Source: Crocodylus rhombifer
Lineage: Eukaryota > Chordata > Crocodylia > Crocodylidae
DNA length: 64,000 nt
Assembly (NCBI GenBank): GCA_038503035.1
Contig: JAVSML010001159.1
Location: forward strand, 62,001-126,000
Direction: 5' to 3'
Position numbers and translations under genes: made by a program
Shown: in pieces, positions 13,240-64,000 of the stretch
Layout of the letters: every line of letters starts with the position of its first letter
Numbering within the stretch: the stretch's first letter is position 1
The notes under the pieces: model-generated
Seen by the model: only the letters and a program-made list of their open reading frames with translations
Database searches by the model: none
What the model was told of the DNA's origin: nothing

Positions 13240-13620
13240 TTATCATCTTTACCCAAATCTAAGACAACTTTGTATTTAAAATGACCCCCCCTCCCAATTA
13301 TTACGTTATACACATGGAAAATTATAAATTTGTTAATATTTTTACATGTATAGAATATAATTAGTGGAAGGTTGTTTTGTTCCCAAACAGCTGTGATGGG
13401 GAAAGCAGCATCAGGGAAAGAGGGACCCCCCAACAGTAAGTCCCCTTCCCCACTGCATGAGCCCAGTTCAACCTGGAACAAGCAGCAACTCAATTCTGGC
13501 TTTGGGGCTGGGGCTGGGGCTGGGGCTGGGGCTGAGCTACCACCTGCCCCAGCCCAGTACTTAAATCTAAGATGAGACTCCCCCCCCATGGGGTGGGGGG
13601 GGGGTGCATCTTGGATTCAA
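13240..13620. mobile_element. DNA transposon-like repeat with 'aaatctaagac' ends
   Basis: The left edge reads 'acccaaatctaagac..' followed by a C run. The right edge reads 'tgcatcttggattcaagcaaata', whose complement 'tttgcttgaatccaagatgca' is similar. A second 'taaatctaagatgagact' plus C run stands at 13561. The ends recall the transposon end at 63938-64000 (ccataagacgcac plus C run). The core has a (GGGGCT)n tract. Exact ends and class are uncertain. Confidence 0.45.
13500..13535. repeat. (GGGGCT)n hexanucleotide tract
   Basis: About five to six near-perfect units inside the repeat at 13240-13620. The Ala-Gly strings read in this stretch are by-products of the tract. Confidence 0.9.
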
Positions 13621-13659
13621 GCAAATACAATACTTCTTTGACATTTAGCTGATGTTCAT

Positions 13660-13885
13660 GCTGAAAAAAGCCCTGTCAGCTTCAGGACTGCCAGCTATGG
13701 GAACTCACTACTGGCCAGTGCAGAGGGAGCCTGGAGGCATGATCTCGGGTTCCCCCTGCACCAGCCATGAGTGTATGGTTGGATCCACAGTGACACCTCC
13801 TGCCATGCCCATGTGACATGGCAGGAGGAGTGATTGTGTGGATCGAGTGTCAAATCCTATTACACCTTTCCTTGGAGCCTGACTT
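13660..13885. mobile_element. Repeat family C fragment with palindrome
   Basis: Shares 'ccccctgcaccagc', the palindrome cctcctgccatg..catggcaggagg (13796-13829) and 'gtgtggatcgagtgtcaaatcctattacacctt' with the copies at 24.9-25.2, 42.4 and 55.7 kb. The rest of the element is missing. Confidence 0.7.
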
Positions 13886-15128
13886 GTACAGAAAGGCATG
13901 GACATTTGTATGCAACAATCTGCTTCATCAGATGCTGATGGAGTAAGATGCTAGCATCTTACAAAACATCTTTGTTAAATCTGTTAACATCTGATCAGCT
14001 CTTCAATGAGATTATGACAGTCAGTGAAGTTACTACTTCTCAGAATCATTATTTTGAAAAGACAGCCATTTACACCAGGTTAATAGTCAGAAGATGGATA
14101 TCTTTAGAGATTTGGAGATCTTGAAGAGCCACGTGGTTTGCATAATCTCATCATGCAGGAAATGCATAGTCTAGCCATGGTATGTTTACTGCATCTGCAG
14201 TATGCAAAGATTTCAAGTTGCTCTGAGTTTTTCAAGTAATATTTTAGTAAACAAGGTACAATGACCGTTGAAAAAATCCTGATCCAGCCCACATTTGCAA
14301 AGTGGAGTCCCCTCATAAAAGTAAAGTTATGCAATTTAGATTTGTAATTTTAGATTTTAAATATGCAATTTTAGATTCAAGGCTGAAGTTCATGTGGTAG
14401 TCAGAAATTATTCCCTTTCTAGAACTGGTCTGCCTTAGCTTTGTACAGCAAAAAAAGGCTAAAGATTGGGTATGAACAACCAGTGTTCCCTCAGTACATA
14501 TGAAGAGAAAACAGCCAGAAGTGATTTTAGTTAGCTCAGACTTTGAGTTAAAAACTATTCCAACAAAAGGAAAATTATTTCATTATCTATTTATATACTA
14601 ATAGAAAGTTGTATATTTACCATTGTTACAAAGTGAGTCACTTTAGAAAATAAGATAAATTTAAGACATATATTTTTAAATATAGTATTTACTTACTAAT
14701 TTTTGAAGGCCAAAAAAATTGCATAGGAAGAACTAAATATCAATTTGAATTAATTTACCAAGAACTGTGCACTTAGTACAGTACTTCACAATTCAACCAT
14801 CTGTATTGTATCATAAAATGAATTTTTATAATCCTTTTCTTTCAAAAAATATGGATTTTTTTTTTTTCAAGGTAAGTAATGTCTCAGTTTTTCTTTGTAA
14901 ATCTGACTGAGTTAAATTAGTTTATATTTTTAAAACTCTATTGACTTATATTAACTGTTTCTTTGGTACATTACCAAGGGTATCTTTTTAGCGGATCAAT
15001 TAGTAAGTAACTCAAGTTTATAATTTGGGAAATGTTTAAGAGAAAGATCTAGAGAAGCACTAGATGCTTCTTAGGACAGCAGGTTGAACATCCAGAACAT
15101 AATGCTGTTTGCTACCTGTTGTCAAGAT

Positions 15129-15153
15129 GGATTGATTGATGGATGGATGGATT
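15129..15153. repeat. GATT/GATG tetranucleotide tract
   Basis: About six tetranucleotide units in plain intron sequence. Confidence 0.9.
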
Positions 15154-15532
15154 AGGAGACACCTTAACATCAACATAGTATTAGACTCCTAGTAGAAAGT
15201 GTTAATCCTTTGAAATGAGAATTTATAAAGCAATGAAGCAGCTGCTGATATTTTTTTAAAAAGAGGAGTAAGGCAACATGACAACTTATGTCAGGAAGTT
15301 GGAAGTGAGCTGAAGATCTGACCTAAAAGACTGCATGACTAACTATGTTGTGACCATTATGGGCACAAACATAAGTGCAGCTTCCTGCTGTAACTCAGAA
15401 CGCATTACTGGAAACCTTCTGAGTTTCAGCAATCCCCTGGGACCAAACAGAAGTTCATTATTGGTTCCAGTGGGGAGGGGAATCTAGCTGCTGGCTGTGA
15501 GCCTACAGCTGGTTTCCCCTAGCAATGGCTCT

Positions 15533-15769
15533 GCCCTCCCAGCCTGTCCCTGTTTTCAGAATGGGAGGGGGGAAAGGGAGCAGAGGGATCTCATTCTAGG
15601 GATTCCCCAGTTGGTACTAGAGGGTGAGGTGGGTGAATTGGAGACCCCCACCTCGGAGGGGCTCCAATATACCTGCTCCATCCTCCACAGGGGCTGAAAA
15701 AGCCCCAGACCAAACTCCATCCACTCCATTTCCTCCTCCCATTCTGAAAACAGCAACAGGCTGGGAGGC
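15533..15769. repeat. Fold-back repeat, 37-base inverted arms
   Basis: The left arm at 15533-15569 (gccctcccagcctgt..) and right arm at 15732-15769 (..acaggctgggaggc) are complementary over about 37 bases with few mismatches, around a 162-base spacer. This could be a small non-autonomous inverted-repeat transposon. I could not find clear target duplications outside the arms. Confidence 0.75.
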
Positions 15770-16449
15770 AGTGCAAACACAAGTTACAGAAGACACTATG
15801 TTTTGAAACGTCTTCATCTGAACCCACATGTAATGTTTCAAAGCATAGAATGAAGGTTCACATTTTCACCCAGTCATTTTTTAGCAATCTTCAGCCATAC
15901 ACTTTATTTGGTCATGTGTATAGACTGCTATCTGTGACCAGATAAGGCAGAAATTGTCACTTCTGTCTGTGCCCTAGGACAGCATGCATGTAGGTTATAC
16001 CAGAAAGCAAATTGATCATATGAAGTTAACTTTTTAAAATTGTATTTATACAATAATGATTGTATACATTGCAAATGCATTCAAATCACTGCAGAAGAGA
16101 ATCTTAAGAAACGTTTATATTTTACTTTTGTTATCTTCTTGGAGTCAGTGGCTAATACTTTCTATAGTATCCTGTTAATTCTTATCTGTAAAAGTTGGTT
16201 TAATGTTATTGCTTGCTAACTTTAAGATTTAAAGAGGTAAACAGGTTTTATATCAACTGTGACCTAATTTGTGTTACTTTATGACCAATTTGTTTGAAAA
16301 TCATGCAGTTACAATTTCCCCATTAGATAATCCACAGTGCTTCCATGACAGTGATGAAAACAGCTTTAATTGTTTTTTAATTGAATAGTGAATTCTTGAG
16401 ATTTTATTTTAATAGGTCTTACTACCCTGTAATATACTTAAACCCACAG

Positions 16450-17090
16450 GCCCCTGCCAGACGTGCAGGTAAAGGCATGATCATCTGAGGCACAATCCCA
16501 CAATCAGTGCTCCTCCCGTGCTGCATGTACATGGCAAGCAGCATGATTGTAGGATCATGCATCAGATTCCATCAAGCCTTAATTTTTGTGCAAGATCTGG
16601 TATTGCTCTCAGGCTCCCCCCTGGCACCAGCAAGTAGCAAGCTCCTGGCCACAGTGCGCACCATGTGATCCTGCAGCTGGGAGTCCCGTCAGCTGATATG
16701 GGCTCCTAGCTGTGGGGGTGCATCATGCCATTAATTGAACATGTGACAAGGTGTGCCTCCATGACTAGGAGCCCCATCAGCTGACAAGGCTCCCAACCAC
16801 AGGGGAGCACCATGCTCTCCCAGAACTGTGAGCCTTGTCAGCTGATCTGGGCTCCCAGTCCCTGGAGTGTGTGGTTCTCCCCCATGGTTGGGAGGAGGTG
16901 CACCTGACCACGTGTTCAGTTAATTTCATGATAGGAACCAACCACAAAGTTATTACACATTTTTTGTGGAAAAAAGTGTGGCTTATTCTATATTTTATGA
17001 CAACATTAATGGCTTTAATATGTGGCCAGGTTACAACTTAAGATGTGATTAACTGGTTAATCACGTATTAAGTGTAATGTGCAACAGGGA
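16450..17090. mobile_element. Repeat family C copy
   Basis: Starts 'aggcccctgccagacgtgcagg' and has a worn form of the palindrome near 16510-16560. It then repeats several times a unit of the type 'gctgggagtcccgtcagctgatatgggctcc'. It ends with AT-rich text 'aaccacaaagttattacacattttttgtgg' and 'cttaagatgtgattaac', which the 22.7 and 55.2 kb copies share in inverted order. No protein-coding frame. Confidence 0.65.
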
Positions 17091-18110
17091 GCATAGAGAA
17101 CATTTTTCAGAGGATCCAAATGATACTACACTAGCTTAGGTTTGTGCTTAAAATAAAATGTGTTTGAAATAAAATGCGTTAAGATCCCTGTGTAAAATAC
17201 CTATATGCTATATAATGTATTACACTTTAATGTAGCTTTAAATATAAGATGTGTGAATCTGTAATAAAAAAATCTTGTAAGTTAATTTTCTGTACTGGAA
17301 ATCAGATATTAAGATACGTTGATGATCCATCTATTAATATTTTAGATGTTGCACGTTTAATTTCCCAACACATTACTGTAATTCTAACCATTAATCCATG
17401 TGATAAGCAGCACAGATATATGATACACATAATGTGCAAAAAGTCATTTACAAAAAAAAAATAGGCATTGCATCTCCTTCAGCCTCTTGCAGTCTAGTTT
17501 TATATTTAAGAAAAAAATCCTCGGTAACCTAAAATAAGTTGTTATAATTCCATAAAGGATATATTAGCATTAATCACAGAAGTACATTTGAACAGTTTCT
17601 TGCATGGAAAAAAGAGTTAGAGTAACAGTTTCTGGGAAAGAGGAAATGAGACCAAAAAATATGGCACATAAGATTCATAATGTTTTAAATATTGCATAAT
17701 ATATACCATTATCAGTAACCATCCTTTACGTGTTTACACATTAAGCTGACATAGTGAGATCAGTATCACGAGTTTTCTAGAGGAGCGCTGTTTCTTTAAC
17801 TGACTGTAGCTATCCATCTCACCTGAGCTCGCAAGAGCAAGCAGCCAAGGATCTGTAACAAGATGATAATCATGTGAGAAAAAGAGAGGGGTAGAAAAAA
17901 AGGGAGAGGCATTGGTGAAAGCACATCCCCCAGAAGCTGTCATTTAAGGCTTTTTTTTTTTAAAACCTGATTCTGTCAGCAGGGATTTTAGCTGTGCGTC
18001 GATGTTTAGAAAACCAAGATTGTTCTAAGTCACAACTTGCTTGACATAGTGTATCTGGTATTTTTATGCTACTATGTTGCTGCTTTACACCTTTTTAATT
18101 TCCTTCTTAG

Positions 18111-60090
<41,980 letters not shown>

Positions 60091-62083
60091 GTAAAAATAA
60101 TTACTTTAATTCTGTTTGTGTGTGTTAAATAGAAGCATGTTTCTCTAGTGTTTTAATTAGTATATACATGTGTATTAATCATGTTAAAAGCTCTGTTAAT
60201 AACCACTTTCATAAAATTATTGTTACTTTTAAGTGATACTTTATCCTTGGGTAAAATTTATTCTTAGTGTTTAGGTTTGTTAAAGATTTACCTCCTGGTG
60301 AAACACCCACATTCCTTCAGAAACTTCAGTTGTATTTATGAATTTTATGTTTAGAAGATAAGTTTTCATTCTTCCCAAAAGCACTGCCCTGGTCTTCTTT
60401 AGAAAATAAAAATAAAAACTGTTCGAAAATCTCATGAATTACTGGGGGCCAGTTTATTCCTTGGGTTATTTGGTAGGCTGCAGCACAGTTTTTGCAGCAT
60501 TGAAAAGTCTAGCACAGAAAAGTGGGCTAGCAAAAGCTTCCAAGATCAGAGGCCAGTGCCTTTCTTTCACACACAGTCATGTCAGATGATTCTGTTCATA
60601 AACTTATCAAGGACCATATTAAAACTGGTTTTTACTCCTGCTACTTCCCTCAGATTTCAGGTCCTCAACATTACTCCTGCAGTGGCAAAAAGCCCTCTCT
60701 GTCTGAAACAGGGTGGTTAGTAATTAGCTGTCACAACCCATTTAATGGGCAGGGGCAAAGTCTATAGTACCATGTAGAAACGTGGCACTTTAAATCCATG
60801 TGGTAAAGTGATTTCCTTATATTTTAACATGTAAAAGCACAGAAATGTAATTCCTTACAGGTATACTGGAGGTTGTATTTACCTGAATAGTCCCATTAAT
60901 TGTTAATGTGGATAAGAGAGCGTGGAATCAAGCTCTTAAAAGGCAAGATGACTGAGGAAGGGATGAGATTTGAAAATAATATGATCATATAATTATGCTT
61001 TACTTGTTACATTTGGGTTTTTCATTTTATTTATTACTCTTTGCTTGGGGTGGTTTTTATTCCATAGTGGTATAAAACAAATTTTAATAAGTTTTGTCAA
61101 AAGTTGTATGCTGTGCATCAAAGTTGTTGATTGTTAGATGTCTTGCTCTCTTCAGAAGAACATCAGTCATTTCTCAATTAGGTTCATGATTCTCATCAAG
61201 AAATCATTGTTAAAAACTATTTTAGGTACTAAATATTTTATAGCTAAGGTAGCAACATTACTATATATGTCGGTTTGTGAATTTTTAGAACCTAAGCTTA
61301 ATGATGGTGAGTGTTTGAGTTTTTGGTTGGCTTTTTGTTTTGTCTTTTTTCCTCCGCAATATTTCATAATTTTATGGAAAATGTCATAGAAACAGGAGGT
61401 AATGACATTAACAGCATGAGAGGTGTTTTGGAGAAAGGGAGAAAAAAAGAATGCAGAATGATTAAAGGAGAGCTCCTTAAACTAAAATAGGATGATTGTG
61501 TAAACCTGCCATCTTTTCAGCACTTTGTCATGTATATTATGATTTTGAGATGTAAACTATACTTAATTTAATGTTTCATAAAGACTACAGGAAAAATAGG
61601 CTTATTTTTGGCTCCTGTTGCTCTGGTTTTTATTTAGAAAGACATATTACTCCTAGTGTATCATAGTCATTTAGAATTAGACCAAAGACATTTAGAATTA
61701 GGCCAAAGATTTTGTTTTGCAAAAATAAAAGGAAATAAAATCCAGTGCTGATGATTTGGAGGATGTTTTTAATTTAGTGAACCTTTCATTTGTAATGTAG
61801 CTGAGGGGGGAATATTTACAGTAAAAAATTCTGTAAATCATTTACCACTGAAACACAACCATCTTACACAAGAAAACCAGAGCTTAACATAACATAGGGG
61901 GTAGTAACGTGCCAGGGTCCAGACTGAGTATAACGTAAAATAAGAAATAGATTCTGTTTCATAACTTAAGGTATGAGTAGAAGGGAGTGCAGAGTTGCAT
62001 GTAATAGGTTAAGTGATGTAGAGTCGCATAAACTTTTATAAGCAAGAGTTCACTTTATGAGATGCTATCGCCAAAGTAAGCAT

Positions 62084-63003
62084 TAGGCCTGTGCGAATAG
62101 GGAAGTATTCAACTGGGATTTGGATCTGGCTGATACAGAGGACAGTGATTCAATTCAGATCACTGTCCTGAATCTATTTGGCCAAATCAGCTTCAGAAGA
62201 TTCAGCAGTAATTCGGATCAGCCAGGGAGAGGCAGGCATAGCTGGGTGGCTGCAGGTTCTCCCATGGCTTCTCCAGCTGTGCCTGCTTCTCCCTGGGCAG
62301 GGCAGTCATGAGGGCTTCTCCCATGGCTCTTCCAGCTGTGTCTGCCTCTGCCATGGTAGGGGGGTGCCGTGGGGCTATGCACTGCTGCTGCTTGCCCAGC
62401 TACGTAGGCACAGCTTGCTCCAGGTAGCAGCAGCGCGTAGCCCCCTCTCCCAGTGCTGCCACACCTGTATCAGCACTGGGAGCAAGGCTTCTGTCCTGCT
62501 GCTGCTTGTCAGCTGGTGTGGAGGGGTGCAGGATGCGGGCATGGCAGCGCTGGGCGCGGGGTCTCTGCCTTGCCACCACTTGTACTCTTCCGCCTGGAGT
62601 GAGCCTTGCCCACATCCCACCCCAGCTGGAAAGTGGCAGCAGAGCCCCTGCTCCCAGCGCTGCCACGCCCTCACCCCCCCACCCCCCTCCCCAAGTGACG
62701 TGCCCCCTGCCCTAGCTGGGCAGCTTGTCCCAGCCCCAGTTCTTCCCTCCCACACACTCCTTCCCTCCTCCAACCGCAACCCCAGCAGACTTACCAGCTG
62801 GAAGCAGCCTGTTTAGTCTATGGCTGAATCTCCAAAGCGGCCAAATCTTTTCCAAACTTTTTTCCAAATTGATTCGGATGCTTCAAATCAATTCAGAGCT
62901 TTTACTTGGTCCCCTGATTCAATTTGGATTTGGAGATTTGGTTCCCGAATCAGGCCAAATCTCTTCCAGATTGAATCAGCTGCCAAAGCCTTGCACAGCC
63001 CTA
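62084..63003. mobile_element. hAT-like family A element with perfect 8-bp target duplication
   Basis: Flanked by gtaagcat at 62076-62083 and 63004-63011 without mismatch. Left end taggcctgtgcgaat, right end ccttgcacagcccta. The subterminal 'gattcag' text is inverted at the far end, as in the other copies. The core is GC-rich with 'cttctcccatggct' phrases instead of the A-rich modules of the other copies. This copy gives the clearest proof of the family's ends and of hAT-type insertion. Confidence 0.92.
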
Positions 63004-63937
63004 GTAAGCATAAGCAGGAAATGTAAGGATATTGCAGCTTCTTACAAAAAGGTAGGTGGAATGATATTTCACCGGTTTTGAGCACCCCAGTTGACTTAAT
63101 TGGGGGCTAGAGTTCATCAGCACCTCTAAAAATACTTATGAATTTTCAGATCAGGAAGGTACAAAAGGGATTTATCCTACAGATGATGTCAGTATTGAGA
63201 TGTCACTTTACTTAGCATGAGCCAGAGACATTCAGGCATCTAGTAAAACAGTTTTCTTGAAATACTTCAAAATATTTACCACGCTGTTATTTTTCATAAA
63301 AGACCATGATGTATATTCCTAATATCTATTTTTATTGCAATTATCTGTCACAATTCTACAAAATTTTGATCACTGTCATTGCTTAGTTGTACATAGATAC
63401 AATGGAGAAGGGTATAGACAAAAATCTGAAGAGAAATATTTATGTTAAAATTAATTGCATATGAAATATATTCTTTGTGGTTCTCTTTCTGTAATGAAGT
63501 CCTAAATGAATGTAGTCATAGGACTAAATTTTTGCTACTCTTGTAGTCAGTGGAATTCGCCAACTCACAGCTTAAGCAGATTTTGAACTTACTATTTTTT
63601 CTACTTCTTCCATATCATGACATCAAGGACTTTTTTAACATTCACCAGTTTGTCATTTTGCATTTTGAAATGTATGGTTTAAGAGATAAATACCCCAAAT
63701 CTATATAATAAATTATATGAAGACTGTCAACAGGTCAGTCCTAATGAGTTGTCAGAGAATGTAACAAGAAGAAAAGTTATCATGGGAATAAAACTGGAAG
63801 GGAAAGAAAAAAATTTAGTATAGCTAAATCTAAGCATGTATTAACCCTGAAAGATTACTTCCAGCCACTAATGGAACTGTTAGAGATTTCCATTTCCATT
63901 CCAGTTAGAGTGACTTTGTAACTCTAGTTTTCTAAAT

Positions 63938-64000
63938 ACCGTATTTTTCGGACCATAAGACGCACTTTTTTCCCCCCAAAAGTGGGGGGAAAACGAGGGT
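63938..64000. mobile_element. DNA transposon end, cut by window edge
   Basis: 'accgtatttttcggaccataagacgcac' followed by T and C runs and a 'ccccccaaaagtggggggaa' hairpin. This is a terminal sequence type seen in vertebrate DNA transposons (from memory, family not named). It is weakly like the ends of the repeat at 13240-13620. Confidence 0.5.

Larger units (their letters stand above)
1..18110 (+). other. PRKCZ: Intron upstream of the first PRKCZ exon seen (partial)
   Basis: At least 18.1 kb. No PB1-domain exon (for example the WVDSEGDPCTV region) was recognised here. Besides the repeats listed, 700-2700, 6330-9220, 9965-11546, 12810-13240, 13885-15530, 15770-16450 and 17090-18110 look like ordinary AT-rich intron. 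In other vertebrates the internal promoter of the PKM-zeta short form lies in an intron upstream of the C1 exons. I saw no CRE palindrome or CpG-rich block that would place it here. Confidence 0.8.
60091..64000 (+). other. PRKCZ: PRKCZ intron after the last exon seen (partial)
   Basis: At least 3.9 kb. Apart from the family A element at 62084-63003 and the transposon end at 63938, it is ordinary AT-rich intron. No further exon was recognised. Confidence 0.8.

Noticed and set aside
1..18110. PB1-domain exons or a PKM-zeta promoter in the first 18 kb
   Set aside because: Looked for PB1 peptide text and CRE or CpG-rich blocks and saw none. Absence is not proven, because short exons could be missed by eye.
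60091..64000. Final PRKCZ exons
   Set aside because: No sequence encoding the expected LEKKQ.. or the FEGFEYINPL tail was found; they should lie right of the window.

Overview
This is a vertebrate nuclear genomic window. It holds the middle and kinase part of one gene, PRKCZ (atypical protein kinase C zeta, + strand), split into twelve coding exons between 18111 and 60090. The exon peptides match the zeta rather than the iota paralogue: the pseudosubstrate reads [15 protein letters not shown], the hinge begins DSVMPSQEP, and the kinase insert reads [15 protein letters not shown]. The exons join in frame with GT..AG introns and give about 414 of the roughly 592 residues. The PB1-domain exons should lie left of base 1 or be unrecognised in the first 18 kb. 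The last exons (roughly the final 67 residues, the C-terminal tail) should lie right of base 64000. No second host gene was recognised.

Organism: the introns are AT-rich and hold chicken-repeat-1 (CR1) LINEs, other non-LTR elements and many hAT-like DNA transposons with 8-bp target duplications. No Alu, L1 or other mammal-type SINE was seen. This fits a sauropsid, most likely a crocodilian. The species is an inference.

Layout. 1-18110: intron upstream of the first exon seen, with a hAT-like end at the left edge, two pieces of an RTE-like LINE in opposite orientations, a full hAT-like element next to (TG)n tracts, and a 5'-truncated CR1. 18111-31581: exons for the pseudosubstrate, C1 zinc finger and hinge; the introns hold palindrome-bearing repeats and a 1.4-kb hAT-like element. 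35351-35539: the glycine-loop exon. 35540-46014: a 10.5-kb intron almost filled by nested repeats, including a degenerate jockey-like LINE carrying a CR1 piece and a TIR-bounded insertion, two hAT-like elements and a 400-base assembly gap. 46015-60090: eight kinase exons, with more CR1 and hAT-like elements between them. 60091-64000: intron with one hAT-like element bounded by a perfect 8-bp duplication, and the start of another transposon at the edge.

The coding content is one conserved signalling kinase. The unusual content is in the repeats: nested insertions, fold-back elements, a transposon family with variable internal modules, a pentanucleotide repeat in a splice acceptor, and a kept in-frame Met at the known PKM-zeta start position. 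I found no convincing undescribed gene system.
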